DNA from: JAVBWO01 sp036677375
GTDB taxonomy: Bacteria; Bacillota; Dehalobacteriia; UBA4068; UBA4997
Assembly: GCA_036677375.1 (NCBI GenBank)
Contig: JAVBWO010000024.1
Coordinates: forward strand, 124,001-188,000
Length of the DNA stretch: 64,000 bases
Reading direction: 5' to 3'
In this document: positions 23,613 through 31,969 of the stretch, piece after piece
How positions within the stretch are numbered: position 1 is the stretch's first letter
Layout: every line of letters begins with the position of its first letter
Notes under the pieces: model-generated
Database searches by the model: none
What the model was told of the DNA's origin: nothing
The model's input: the letters and a program-made list of their open reading frames with translations, nothing else
Made by a program: the position numbers and the translations under genes

Positions 23613-24640
23613 GCCTTTCTGTAGATATCAAAAAGGACTTCCCCGGCTTTCAACTGGCGGTAAGCTTTGAAGCAGGCGATGAAATCATCGGGCTCTTAGG
23701 TCCTTCCGGCGGCGGCAAAAGCATGACGTTGCGTTGCATTGCAGGCATCGAGACTCCTGACAGCGGTAAGATCATTTTAAACGGCACAACCCTCTTCGAC
23801 TCCGCCCAAGGAATCAATCTTTCTCCGCAAAAACGAAATACCGGTTATATGTTTCAGAATTACGCGCTTTTCCCCAACTTTACGGTATGGGAAAATATTG
23901 CCGCCGGGCTTCGTCAAAAAACCAAAGAGGAGCAACACGCTATAGTTGCGCGGCAAATTGCTCTCTTGCAGCTGGACGGTTTGGAGAAACGCTATCCGGC
24001 ACAGCTTTCCGGCGGTCAGCAGCAACGGGTCGCTTTGGCCCGCATCCTGGCCTATGATCCTGCTATCCTTATGCTGGATGAACCTTTTTCCGCTTTAGAC
24101 AGCTATCTGCGCTATAGTCTGGAAGAGGAATTCGGCAACATTCTTGCCGCTTATCAGGGCACCGTTTTATACGTATCCCACAGCAATGATGAAATCTACC
24201 GCTATTGCCGCGAGGCGGCCGTGCTTTACAATGGTAAAATTGAAAATATCATGGAGAAGGAATGCCTTTTCCATGCTCCCCAGACACTGCAGGCGGCACA
24301 GATCACCGGTTGCCGCAACATTTCACCCGTCAGTGTCAAAGACGGTTATCTTTATGCCGAAAGCTGGGGGCTTGCCTTTCCATTAACGCTTTTCACGCTT
24401 TCTCATCAAACAGTCAATTACGTGGGTATTCGGGAGGAGTCCGTCCAACTCAGCAGGGAAAGTGGGGGAGATTTTTCTTTCCCTGTCACTGTCGAATCCC
24501 ACTATCCTGTGCCGGGAGAGCCCCTTGTTTACGTTAGCCATAAACAAGGGGCAACCATCCTTTGCCGCCACCGGGAGGCAAAGGATAATGAAACCTGGTA
24601 CTGTCATATCGACCCGGTTGATCTCTTGTTGCTTTCCTAA
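23609..24640 (+). CDS. modC: Molybdate ABC transporter ATP-binding protein
   Basis: This 343-residue ATPase has Walker A GPSGGGKS (about residues 32-39), Q-loop YMFQNYALFPN, signature LSGGQQQRVALARIL, Walker B ILMLDEPFSALD and the switch His in YVSHSNDE. The C-terminal 110 residues form a TOBE/Mop-like regulatory region, which in ModC binds the oxyanion. It energises uptake with ModA and ModB. A long perfect hairpin starts at the stop codon, followed at once by the SD of the GntR gene, so downstream expression depends on readthrough or a separate signal. Confidence 0.92.
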   Translation: MSLSVDIKKDFPGFQLAVSFEAGDEIIGLLGPSGGGKSMTLRCIAGIETPDSGKIILNGTTLFDSAQGINLSPQKRNTGYMFQNYALFPNFTVWENIAAGLRQKTKEEQHAIVARQIALLQLDGLEKRYPAQLSGGQQQRVALARILAYDPAILMLDEPFSALDSYLRYSLEEEFGNILAAYQGTVLYVSHSNDEIYRYCREAAVLYNGKIENIMEKECLFHAPQTLQAAQITGCRNISPVSVKDGYLYAESWGLAFPLTLFTLSHQTVNYVGIREESVQLSRESGGDFSFPVTVESHYPVPGEPLVYVSHKQGATILCRHREAKDNETWYCHIDPVDLLLLS

Positions 24641-24680
24641 TACAAAAGAGACTTAGAGAACACTCTAAGTCTCTTTTGTA
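24641..24680 (+). terminator. Perfect 18-bp hairpin between modC and the GntR gene
   Basis: TACAAAAGAGACTTAGAG and its exact complement flank an AACA loop. The T-stretch lies within the 3' arm (CTCTTTTGTA). It begins directly after the modC stop and ends 10 nt before the SD of the next gene. It may be a terminator that insulates modABC or a stem that controls access to that SD. Confidence 0.65.
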
Positions 24681-24706
24681 AAAAACCCTCAAAGGAGGTG
24701 CTGGCA

Positions 24707-25426
24707 ATGATCCTTCATGTTTTTGATGATTTCACAGAGTTTGCCGCAGACCACGAGTACATTCCCATGCGGGAATTGATCTATCAATATATGCGTAATC
24801 TAATCTTAAACGGCCGCCTGGAAGCTGGTGCGCACTTGGTAGAAGAAAAGCTGGCCAAAGAGCTTAATACCTCCCGGACACCAGTGCGGGAGGCATTGCG
24901 CAAATTAGAATCGGAAGGTCTTTTAAAGCATTATCACCGCAGAGGGGTGGAAGTAAGACAGATCACCACCAAGGACGCAGGCGACCTTTACGACCTTTAT
25001 GCTTTGCTGGAAGGCCATGCTGCTACACTTATGGTGCAGCGCGCCAGTGCAGAAGACATCAGAAAATTATCGCGTATCCTAAACGAGCTACGTGAAAGCC
25101 TGGAATATGGCGATGCGGAACACAGCATGCAGTATCATCGGGAATTTCATTTGGCAATCTATATGGCTTCCGGCAATAAACGCCTGGAACAGCTTTTATG
25201 CGACTATGCCGATTTTATCCAGCTTTTCATGAGCTATTATATTACAGATTGCTGGATACAGGCATACGATGAGCACGCGCAGCTATATGAGGCAATTGCC
25301 AACAGAGATGCCACATTGGCAGAAGGGATTGCCCGAAACCATATTCTGCAAAATAAAGAGATCCAAAAAAGTCTGCATCCCCTATCCTCTCCCTACCAGT
25401 TATCTTCCGGTAACCGGCTTACTTAA
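24707..25426 (+). CDS. GntR-family (FadR/FCD subfamily) transcriptional regulator
   Basis: The 239-residue protein has an N-terminal winged helix (LIYQYMRNLILNGRLEAGAHLVEEKLAKELNTSRTPVREALRKLESEGLL, about residues 20-70), the GntR signature. A helical FCD ligand-binding domain follows, with the metal-binding pattern H..(EFHLAIYMASGN)..(H in RNHIL). Regulators of this type answer to small organic acids or sugars. AAAGGAGGTG ends 6 nt before the ATG at 24707; a GTG at 24698 lies inside that SD and is rejected. The gene follows modC on the same strand but is separated from it by a long hairpin. Its target cannot be told from the sequence; the CoA-disulfide reductase gene downstream is one option. 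Confidence 0.85.
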   Translation: MILHVFDDFTEFAADHEYIPMRELIYQYMRNLILNGRLEAGAHLVEEKLAKELNTSRTPVREALRKLESEGLLKHYHRRGVEVRQITTKDAGDLYDLYALLEGHAATLMVQRASAEDIRKLSRILNELRESLEYGDAEHSMQYHREFHLAIYMASGNKRLEQLLCDYADFIQLFMSYYITDCWIQAYDEHAQLYEAIANRDATLAEGIARNHILQNKEIQKSLHPLSSPYQLSSGNRLT

Positions 25427-25510
25427 AAAGCATTTAGCAAATAGCGCAATATCCTATTGAAGTTTATCAAACCTTTGACATAGCGCCTTTCACATAACGA
25501 AAAAATGATA

Positions 25511-25539
25511 AAAGCCAGCGTCATTTAGATGCTGGCTTT
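25511..25539 (+). terminator. Terminator after the GntR gene
   Basis: AAAGCCAGC and GCTGGCTTT form a 9-bp stem with an 11-nt loop, 85 bp after the stop codon. Its 3' half overlaps the start of a dispersed repeat (25528-25593). Confidence 0.6.
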
Positions 25540-25593
25540 GCAATAAACCTTTATAAGACTTTTCCAGACCACGCTTTTTAAGCGTGGTCCGCA
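25528..25593 (+). repeat. Dispersed repeat, copy A
   Basis: It begins GATGCTGGCTTTGCAATAA and ends with the hairpin GACCACGCTTTTTAAGCGTGGTC. A second, inverted copy about 80% alike lies at 31276-31341. Both are between genes. It resembles REP-type or other small intergenic repeats. From 25594 to 25828 I see no gene. Confidence 0.65.
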
Positions 25594-25828
25594 ATCCCCC
25601 CTTTCTTGCAATTTTAAGTGCAATTATACCATCCTCTTTACAATTATCTTTGCTATCGGCTTTCCTTATGATCTAAAAGCAACCAATACGATGCCAGTAG
25701 GGAATTCTTTGATTCTTTTTTACACACCATCCGACGAGAAATGCATGCCCTCTCATATTGTCACCACGCCTATGGCATGGTACAATTTTAACAGGAAGCA
25801 AATCTCATTGACATCAAAAGGAGCTATT

Positions 25829-27481
25829 ATGGCACAAAAAATTCTCATCGTAGGAGGCGTGGCGGGAGGCGCTACCGCGGCGGCCCGCTTGCGCCGTTTA
25901 GACGAGACGGCGGAAATCATTCTTCTGGAGAAAGGCGACGGTATCTCCTTTGCCAATTGCGGCCTGCCTTATTATATCGGTGATGTCATCACGGACAAGG
26001 GACAACTGACCTTGCAGACGCCGCAATCCTTTTATCAGCGTTTTCGAGTGGAAGTCCGCACCGGGCACCGGGTCACAGCGGTTAAACCGCTGGATAAGAT
26101 TCTTCGGATACAAAAACTTGCTACCGGAGAAAGCTATGAGGAAAGTTATGATACTCTTGTCCTTGCCACAGGAACTGTTCCCGTTCAGTCGCCCTTTCCC
26201 GGCGCCGACCTGCCGCATGTTTTTACGTTAAAAAATATAACCGACATGGAGCGCATCAAGGATTATATGAAAAAGCAGTGCCCCAAGACGGCCTTGATCA
26301 TCGGAGCCGGGGCCATCGGCATCGAAATGGCGGAGAATCTGCACGCCGCCAAATTAGACGTCACCATTCTCGAAAAGGCCGGACATATCCTCCCGGCCAT
26401 GGATCATGAGATGACCTGTGAGATCAAAAACCACATCCAGGAAAAAGGCGTAACCGTTCTTACCAATGCCGAAGTGCGCTCCATTGATGAAGCCACCGTA
26501 AATTTGCAAGGCGGTGAGATCCTCCCTGCCGATCTGGTCATTCTTTGCCTGGGGGTAAGGCCGGATACTGATTTTTTGGCAGGCTCCCATATCCGGTGCA
26601 ATGCCAGGGGCGCTATCCAGGTCAGCCAAAAGATGCGCACCAATATGCCCGACGTTTATGCTGTAGGCGACGCCGTGGCAGTGGAGCACTTCATTTTGGC
26701 GCAGGAATGCTATATTCCCTTGGCAGACCCCGCCAACAAAGAAGGTCGCATTGCCGCCAATAATATTTTCGGCCTGACCAGCCGCTACAAAGGCACCCAG
26801 GGCACTTCCATCGTAAAGTGTTTTGATATGCTGGCCGCCACCACTGGCATCACAGAAGAAACTGCCAAAGCCATGAATATGAAATATGAAAAGATCTATA
26901 CTCTTTCCCCCAGTCACACGAGATATTACCCGGGCGCCACCTCCCTTACCATCAAGCTCATCTATGATACGGTATTCGGCAGGATTTTGGGCGCGCAGGT
27001 GGTAGGTTATGAAGGCATAGATAAATGCTGTGGCGTGCTGGCCACCGCCATTCGCGCAGGCCTGACGGTTTATGATCTGGCTGAATTGGAGCTTTGTTAC
27101 ACGCCGCCCTACTCTTCCGCCAAAGATCCCGTGAATATGGCAGGTTATGTGGCTTCCAATGTGGCCCAGGGATTGCTGAAGATTTTCCACCTGTCGGATC
27201 TTTCCGTCATCGACTTTAACCGGGACTTGCTGCTGGATGTCCGTACCGAAGAAGAATTTCAGCAGGGCGCTATTCCAGGCGCCGTCAATATTCCTTTGGA
27301 CAGCCTGCGGGATAGTCTGGACCGGCTGCCCAAAGAAAAGCCGATCTACCTTTATTGCCAGATCGGCCTGGAGGGCTATATCGCCGCCAGGATCCTAACG
27401 GCAAACGGTTATGCCGTCAAAAACCTCTCCGGCGGTTACCGCCTTTATAGTATGGTGCAAAAAGCGGAAGAAAAAGTCTAA
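25829..27481 (+). CDS. CoA-disulfide reductase with C-terminal rhodanese domain
   Basis: The 550-residue flavoprotein starts with an FAD-binding ILIVGGVAGGATAAARLRRLD, has the redox Cys in SFANCGLPYY (about residue 44) and an NAD(P)-binding ALIIGAGAIGIEMAENL near 152. From about 455 there is a rhodanese domain with LLLDVRTEEEFQQGAIPGAVNIP and the active-site loop YCQIGLEGY. Such CoADR-RHD proteins reduce CoA disulfide or persulfides, or transfer and reduce polysulfide sulfur, using NAD(P)H in the cytoplasm. The start at 25829 has AAAGGAGC upstream; the longer frame from 25691 has no SD. The gene is single and ends at a strong terminator. A role in thiol balance or sulfur reduction in an anaerobe is likely. 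Confidence 0.88.
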   Translation: MAQKILIVGGVAGGATAAARLRRLDETAEIILLEKGDGISFANCGLPYYIGDVITDKGQLTLQTPQSFYQRFRVEVRTGHRVTAVKPLDKILRIQKLATGESYEESYDTLVLATGTVPVQSPFPGADLPHVFTLKNITDMERIKDYMKKQCPKTALIIGAGAIGIEMAENLHAAKLDVTILEKAGHILPAMDHEMTCEIKNHIQEKGVTVLTNAEVRSIDEATVNLQGGEILPADLVILCLGVRPDTDFLAGSHIRCNARGAIQVSQKMRTNMPDVYAVGDAVAVEHFILAQECYIPLADPANKEGRIAANNIFGLTSRYKGTQGTSIVKCFDMLAATTGITEETAKAMNMKYEKIYTLSPSHTRYYPGATSLTIKLIYDTVFGRILGAQVVGYEGIDKCCGVLATAIRAGLTVYDLAELELCYTPPYSSAKDPVNMAGYVASNVAQGLLKIFHLSDLSVIDFNRDLLLDVRTEEEFQQGAIPGAVNIPLDSLRDSLDRLPKEKPIYLYCQIGLEGYIAARILTANGYAVKNLSGGYRLYSMVQKAEEKV

Positions 27482-27554
27482 AACAGATTGCCGTTCTTAA
27501 TCAAAACAACGATGAAAAACCCAATAGACATTACTTTTGATTTTGTGCCATAAC

Positions 27555-27582
27555 AAAAAAGAACCTCGTCGGGTTCTTTTTT
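27555..27582 (+). terminator. Terminator after CoA-disulfide reductase
   Basis: AAAAAGAACC and GGTTCTTTTT pair around a short TCGTCG loop, followed by more T's. A classic intrinsic terminator about 75 bp after the stop codon. Confidence 0.85.
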
Positions 27583-27756
27583 ATTTTCATAGCCTTGAGC
27601 CAAACAGCTTTCTTTGCAAATTAATCAAAAGACGCTTCCGGAAACCAACAAAAGCCGCACGATGCAAAGTGGCAAAAACCATTTAACGCAGCAAATGCGC
27701 TGATATCACGAATACTAGCACACTGTATCATCTAAAATTGTGATATAGCCGCGAGG

Positions 27757-27845
27757 GTGTTTGGCGCAGGACAAGGCGTAGGATTGAGGAATCCTTTATG
27801 GATTCTGATTGAAGACAATGCAGTATGACACAAAACAAACCGCCA
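27757..27845 (+). ncRNA. Candidate structured element of unknown type
   Basis: In the gene-free stretch 27583-27929, GTTTG (27759-27763) can pair with CAAAC (27836-27840), and inside it GAATCC (27789-27794) pairs with GGATTC (27800-27805) around TTTAT. The motif GATTGA occurs on both sides of the inner stem. It faces the 3' end of the cupin gene on the other strand. It may be an RNA motif or a decayed repeat. The assignment is weak. Confidence 0.25.
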
Positions 27846-27929
27846 ATATACACAAGGATTCTGTGTTACAGTATACTAGACGGTTTTATGATTCGTTATT
27901 TTCTGTGCGATCTGAATTTCCGGGGCCGA

Positions 27930-28250
27930 TTAGGCCAAGGAGCCAAAAATACAAAGCCAAATACAGGGCGGCTCTTTTGAAGTGGCGCTGACCCGGTGCT
28001 TGAAATGAGCGGGCAGAAGGTAGGCATCTCCCGGCCGCAAAATACGGCGGCTGCCGTCTGTAAAGGTCAATTCCGCTTTTCCTTGCAGGAGAAACACCCA
28101 TTCGTCTTCCGACTGGTCATACCAGAAGCCGGGCGGGCTGGTCTGTCCTGCGGAAATGATCCTTTCCACCCGCACCTTTCCGTTATCGGATAATATTTCA
28201 GCCAACTCTTCTTCCGGCAATTGAGCCGGCAAAGCAAACAGATTCATCAT
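27930..28250 (-). CDS. Small cupin-domain protein
   Basis: The 106-residue single-domain cupin has QSEDEWVFLLQGKAELTFTDGSRRILRPGDAYLLPAHFKHRV, covering both cupin motifs; the second has the G-D-x6-H spacing. The first motif is altered: where GxxHxHxxxxE is expected it reads GFWYDQSEDEWVFLLQG, so some metal ligands are replaced. Such small cupins act as sugar isomerases, dioxygenases or ligand sensors; none can be chosen here. The ATG at 28250 and the next codon, also ATG, both lie close to GGGGAG; the second has better spacing. It is a single gene with no obvious partner. Confidence 0.8.
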   Translation of the reverse strand: MMNLFALPAQLPEEELAEILSDNGKVRVERIISAGQTSPPGFWYDQSEDEWVFLLQGKAELTFTDGSRRILRPGDAYLLPAHFKHRVSATSKEPPCIWLCIFGSLA

Positions 28251-28417
28251 ACTCTCCCCTGCTTTTGATATCTTGATACAATTCTATGCAAACACCATGG
28301 CTTGGATCATGGGTCTGAGATCATTGATCTGGTTTCAGCTTATCTGCATAACCTATTCTATCACAATTTCAGCTTTTATCCCAGGATTTCAGACCCACTT
28401 CCGGTTTTAGACGTTAA

Positions 28418-28448
28418 AAAACAGTACAGGCAACGCCTGTACTGTTTT
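28418..28448 (-). terminator. Terminator after the SIMPL lipoprotein gene
   Basis: AAAACAGTACAGGC and GCCTGTACTGTTTT form a perfect 14-bp stem with a 3-nt loop just past the stop codon. The flanking A/T runs let it act in both directions. Confidence 0.85.
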
Positions 28449-28458
28449 GCGCTTGCGT

Positions 28459-29193
28459 TTAATATTCGTAAGTAACGCTGACCTGCGCCGATACTTTCAT
28501 GCTACCCGGCTCAATGGAGGCGCCTGACGCTTGATCCGCCGCCGCCATGTTTTTCATGTTTTCCCGATACAGGATGGGAGTGCTGCTGCCGGACTCCGCA
28601 ATCGCCTTTGCTTTGATATTGGAAATACCGGCTGCTTTGGCAATGGCCTGCGCTTTTTCCTGAGCGGCAGTGACGGCGGAAGCCAGTGCCTGTTTGTACA
28701 AAGTATCGTAATTGCTGACCTCAAAGGAAATGTTGTAGGAAACATTGGCTCCCTTGTCTACAGCCGCATCAATGACGCTGCCGGTATCGGCAATCTTTCT
28801 GACCTTGACCCGGATCGTATTCTCCACCTGATAACCTGTGAGTTTTTGCCCGGCGCTATCGCTATAAGAATACTGAGGATAAATGTTGTACTCGGTGGTT
28901 TGAATGTCGTCCTCGGCAATCCCCAAAGCTTTGATGGCTGTCAGAACCGCCGCCATCTTGGTGGAATTGTCGGCTTGGGCCTCTTTCACAGTTTTGGCCC
29001 GGCTGGTTACGCCTAAAACAACGGAAGCCATATCCGGTTTGGCATAGATCTCGCCTTCGCCAGTCACGGAGATCACGCCGGGCTGTTCCTGGGTTTCAGT
29101 TGCCGCCGATGCGCTGGCGGCATTGCCGCAAGCGGCCAAGCAGACCAGTGCCAATAGTGCCACAACAATCAGCAAGATCTTTGATTTTTTCAT
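28459..29193 (-). CDS. SIMPL-domain (DUF541) lipoprotein
   Basis: The 244-residue protein has a lipoprotein signal (MKKSKILLIVVALLALVCLAAC, lipobox LAAC) and a SIMPL/DUF541 domain: GVISVTGEGEIYAKPDMASVVLGV at about residues 40-63, then a long helical middle and IKAKAIAESGSS near the end. E. coli YggE is the known relative, linked to oxidative stress; the biochemical role is unsettled. Here it would be anchored on the outer face of the cytoplasmic membrane. It is a lone gene with its own terminator. The family call is safe, the function unknown. Confidence 0.88.
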   Translation of the reverse strand: MKKSKILLIVVALLALVCLAACGNAASASAATETQEQPGVISVTGEGEIYAKPDMASVVLGVTSRAKTVKEAQADNSTKMAAVLTAIKALGIAEDDIQTTEYNIYPQYSYSDSAGQKLTGYQVENTIRVKVRKIADTGSVIDAAVDKGANVSYNISFEVSNYDTLYKQALASAVTAAQEKAQAIAKAAGISNIKAKAIAESGSSTPILYRENMKNMAAADQASGASIEPGSMKVSAQVSVTYEY

Positions 29194-29625
29194 TGCAATC
29201 GCTCCTTTTCTTTCTTGTACTCCTTTGACTATCCGTCCTCACCAATTGTTCCCAAAAAGCTTATGCGCCGCAGAGGTTTTTCTCCATTGAAAAACCTCTT
29301 TCGGAATAAGCATACCGGCCGTTCCCGGCAAAACAAAATCAGCATGATCACGCTGCTTAAAGCATGGTTTCTGAAAAACCGTAAAATAATGAAGTTCTGC
29401 AAAACAGCAGGTTCAAGCAAAATATCCCGTTGTCTCATTTTTTGGTAAAGCCATAAAGAGATCCTCAAGTGCGGGTAATTAAAAAAACCGGATAAAGGAA
29501 GCGCTTTTGCATGATTCCTTTATCCGGTCATCCTGTCATTCGGTCATCCGGTAGCACAGGGAAAACCTGTGTTGCTTTATGCACCCTTAGTTTTGATAAT
29601 TTGCAAGAAAAATCTTGCCCCCGTT
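29194..29625. other. Gene-free interval with hairpins
   Basis: At 29272-29299 AGAGGTTTTTC and GAAAAACCTCT form an 11-bp stem with a 6-nt loop, upstream of the SIMPL gene. The ilvA terminator lies at 29488-29527. Short open frames between them lack SD sequences and I do not regard them as genes. Confidence 0.5.
29488..29527 (-). terminator. Terminator after threonine ammonia-lyase
   Basis: CCGGATAAAGGAA and TTCCTTTATCCGG are a perfect 13-bp stem with a 14-nt loop. On the minus strand a run of seven T's follows. Confidence 0.88.
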
Positions 29626-30873
29626 TTAAACCAAAAGATTAAAAAGCTGCTCGCTTTCGCTCAAGATGGTATAATGAAATCCTTTGGCGTTCAGGCGGTC
29701 GATCAGAGGCTGATAATCTTCCCGGCGGGTCAACTCTACGCCGATCAAGGTAGGCCCTTTTTCCTTATCGTTGGATTTGGTATATTCAAAACGGGTAATA
29801 TCGTCATCCGGCCCCAGCACTTCCACAACGAATTCTTTTAAAGCGCCAGGACGCTGCGGGAAATCCACCAGGAAATAATGTTTTAAGCCTTCATACTGCA
29901 TGGAGCGCTCTTTGATCTCCTGCATGCGGGCAATATCGTTGTTGCCTCCGCTAACCACGCAAACCACGTTTTTGCCTTTGATTTTATCTTTATAAAAATC
30001 CAGGGCGGTGATGGGTAAAGCGCCGGCTGGTTCCAAGACGATGGCGCTTTCATTATAAGTAGTAAGAATCGTCGTACACACCTTACCCTCCGGTACCGGC
30101 ACGAGATCATCCACATATTTCCGGGATATGGCGTAGGTCAGGTCGCCTACCTTTTTTACGGCGGCGCCGTCGACAAATTTATCAATAGAGGCAAGCTCCA
30201 CCACTTCCCCTTGTTCCCAGGCCGCTTGCATGGAAGCCGCGCCGGCAGGCTCCACCCCGATCACGGCAGTATTGGGGCTGATATGTTTCATATAGGTTGA
30301 CACGCCGGAAATGAGGCCGCCGCCGCCGATGGTCAGGAAAATATAGTCGATGGAATCGATATCTTCATCCATGATCTCCATGCCTACCGTACCCTGTCCC
30401 GCAATAACCAAAGAATCATTGAAGGGATGAATAAAAGTCATGCCCTCTTCTTCACAACAGGCCATGGCTTTGTTATAGGAATCGTCAAAAGTATCTCCCG
30501 CCAGAATCACTTCGGTATATTCGCCGCCAAAACGTTCCACCTGATTGATCTTTTGTTTTGGGGTGGTCACCGGCATAAAGATCTTACCGGGCGTCTTTAA
30601 TGCCTTGCAGGAAAAAGCAACGCCTTGGGCATGGTTGCCGGCGCTGGCGCAGACAACACCCTTTTTCAACTCCTCCGGGCTCAGGCTGCGCATTTTATTA
30701 TAAGCGCCCCGGATCTTAAAGGAACGCACGATCTGCAGATCCTCTCTTTTCAAATACACATTGCAGCCATAACGTTCCGACAAAATATCATTGTATTCCA
30801 GGGGAGTATGCCGCACAATATTTTTTAAAGCTTGTCCCGCTTTTATGATATCCTCCAAGGCTAAATATTCCAC
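29626..30873 (-). CDS. ilvA: Threonine ammonia-lyase (threonine dehydratase)
   Basis: The 415-residue PLP enzyme has the catalytic Lys in SFKIRGAYNKMRSL (about residue 51), the phosphate-binding TIGGGGLISG near 185, and SGGNND near 315. The C-terminal 85 residues (HYFLVDFPQRPGALKEFVVEVLG) form an ACT-like domain. The product converts threonine to 2-oxobutanoate and ammonia. The single ACT domain and length of about 400 are those of the IlvA short form, used for isoleucine synthesis or, in anaerobes, for threonine fermentation; no ilv genes are near to decide. SD AGGAGG lies before the ATG. The upstream region has a TTGGTT-N18-TATAAT promoter with a palindrome at the start site. Confidence 0.9.
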   Translation of the reverse strand: MEYLALEDIIKAGQALKNIVRHTPLEYNDILSERYGCNVYLKREDLQIVRSFKIRGAYNKMRSLSPEELKKGVVCASAGNHAQGVAFSCKALKTPGKIFMPVTTPKQKINQVERFGGEYTEVILAGDTFDDSYNKAMACCEEEGMTFIHPFNDSLVIAGQGTVGMEIMDEDIDSIDYIFLTIGGGGLISGVSTYMKHISPNTAVIGVEPAGAASMQAAWEQGEVVELASIDKFVDGAAVKKVGDLTYAISRKYVDDLVPVPEGKVCTTILTTYNESAIVLEPAGALPITALDFYKDKIKGKNVVCVVSGGNNDIARMQEIKERSMQYEGLKHYFLVDFPQRPGALKEFVVEVLGPDDDITRFEYTKSNDKEKGPTLIGVELTRREDYQPLIDRLNAKGFHYTILSESEQLFNLLV

Positions 30874-30896
30874 TATTTCCGTCCTCCTAAACTTAT

Positions 30897-30912
30897 TAAA
30901 ATAATTATTTTA
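30897..30912. promoter_or_regulatory. Palindrome at the ilvA transcription start
   Basis: TAAAATAATTATTTTA is a perfect 16-bp palindrome just downstream of a -10 TATAAT (30915-30920, minus strand). It could be an operator, but AT-rich palindromes also occur by chance. Confidence 0.35.
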
Positions 30913-31017
30913 TTATTATATCACATTTCAAGATGCCAAACCAATGATATATTTTTTCAATTTTTCATAAACATCACACAAATAGCATGGTAATGTCACA
31001 CTACCCCATTATGATAA

Positions 31018-31137
31018 GAGCATGAAACATAACAACGCAGTTCATGCTGCTTATGAAAAATTTTCTACTCCTCTCCTTTTTTAACTCTATTCCTTTCAAA
31101 AAAGGTTCCGACTGTGCCGTCGGAGCCTTTTTTGTTA
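31018..31137 (+). ncRNA. Candidate small RNA with C/U-rich SD-like antisense stretch
   Basis: After a -10-like TATGAT (31010-31015; -35 poor) come a hairpin AGCATGAA/TTCATGCT (31019-31026 with 31041-31048), an unpaired pyrimidine-rich stretch with CTCCTCTCC (about 31067-31075), and an intrinsic terminator (31098-31133). No gene lies before the terminator on this strand, so it must end some RNA. The anti-SD-like stretch suggests a trans-acting regulator of translation. Confidence 0.45.
31098..31133 (+). terminator. Terminator without an upstream protein gene
   Basis: AAAAAAGG.TCCGAC pairs with GTCGGA.CCTTTTTT (one wobble) around TGTGCC. The T-run is inside the 3' arm. It terminates the candidate small RNA at 31018-31137. 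Confidence 0.8.
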
Positions 31138-31275
31138 GCCCGAAAACCGGGGAAACCTGTCTAGCCGGTAAAAATAAGTTGTCACCCTCAAAGGACAGGC
31201 CATGATTTGACAAAGACCAAGTAATATGATTTGCCGAAAGGCAAAATGACCATAAGTTCTTTTGTGAAGCCAGAG

Positions 31276-31341
31276 TCAAGACCACGCTTAAAAAGCGTGG
31301 CTTGAAAAAGGCCTATAAGGTCTTATTGCGAAGCCAGCATC
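31276..31341 (-). repeat. Dispersed repeat, copy B (inverted)
   Basis: Read on the minus strand it matches 25528-25593: GATGCTGGCTTCGCAATAA at its start and CCACGCTTTTTAAGCGTGG at its end. Identity is about 80% by eye. It ends against the rubrerythrin terminator. Confidence 0.65.
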
Positions 31342-31344
31342 AAA

Positions 31345-31373
31345 AAGGCCCGCATCCAAAGGATGCGGGCCTT
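31345..31373 (-). terminator. Rubrerythrin terminator
   Basis: AAGGCCCGCATCC and GGATGCGGGCCTT form a perfect 13-bp stem with a 3-nt loop, followed on the minus strand by TTTG, 23 bp after the stop codon. Confidence 0.85.
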
Positions 31374-31396
31374 GCTAAAAGATACAAAATACTTTT

Positions 31397-31939
31397 TTAA
31401 TAATTTTTGGCTTGTAAAGCAAAATAGCGTTGTGGATGGTCGCAGACAGGACAGGTTTCTGGCGCCTGGGGCCCGACATGAATGTGTCCGCAGTTGGAGC
31501 ATACCCAAACGGTCTCAGTATCATTTCTGGCATAAAGTTGACCGTCTTTAACATTTTGCAGAAGAGCCCGGTATCTTTCCTCATGCGTTTTTTCCACAGC
31601 GGCAACGCCTTCAAACAAAGCAGCAATCTCATCAAAGCCCTCGGCCTTGGCGGTAGCCGCAAAACCGGCATACATATCGGTCCATTCATAATTTTCCCCT
31701 AAAGCCGCGTCGGCCAAATTAGTTTGCGAATCGGGCACGCCGTCATGAAGCAACTTGAACCAGATCTTTGCATGTTCTTTTTCATTTTTTGCCGTTTCTT
31801 CAAAGATCACCGCAATCTGCTCGGAAGAATCTTTCCTTGCTTTACTGGCATAATAACCGTATTTGATGGATGCCTGGGCTTCTCCGGCAAATGCCGCCAT
31901 CAGGTTGTTTTCCGTCTTGCTTCCTTTTAATTCTTTCAT
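31397..31939 (-). CDS. rbr: Rubrerythrin
   Basis: The 180-residue protein has an N-terminal ferritin-like four-helix domain with the di-iron ligands in EAQASIKYGYYA and ETAKNEKEHAKIW, a second helix pair ending EKTHEERY, and a C-terminal rubredoxin-like site VWVCSNCGHIHVG...CPVCDH. It reduces hydrogen peroxide in the cytoplasm of anaerobes. A consensus promoter and a Fur/PerR-type box lie just upstream, which agrees with peroxide control by PerR as known in clostridia. SD AAGGAG is present. It is monocistronic. Confidence 0.95.
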   Translation of the reverse strand: MKELKGSKTENNLMAAFAGEAQASIKYGYYASKARKDSSEQIAVIFEETAKNEKEHAKIWFKLLHDGVPDSQTNLADAALGENYEWTDMYAGFAATAKAEGFDEIAALFEGVAAVEKTHEERYRALLQNVKDGQLYARNDTETVWVCSNCGHIHVGPQAPETCPVCDHPQRYFALQAKNY

Positions 31940-31969
31940 CCTGTCCTGCTCCTTTCTTATTCAACAATC

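Noticed and set aside
26354..27190. 278-codon open frame on the minus strand
   Set aside because: Antisense to the CoA-disulfide reductase, whose motifs are intact; composition is that of a mirror frame.
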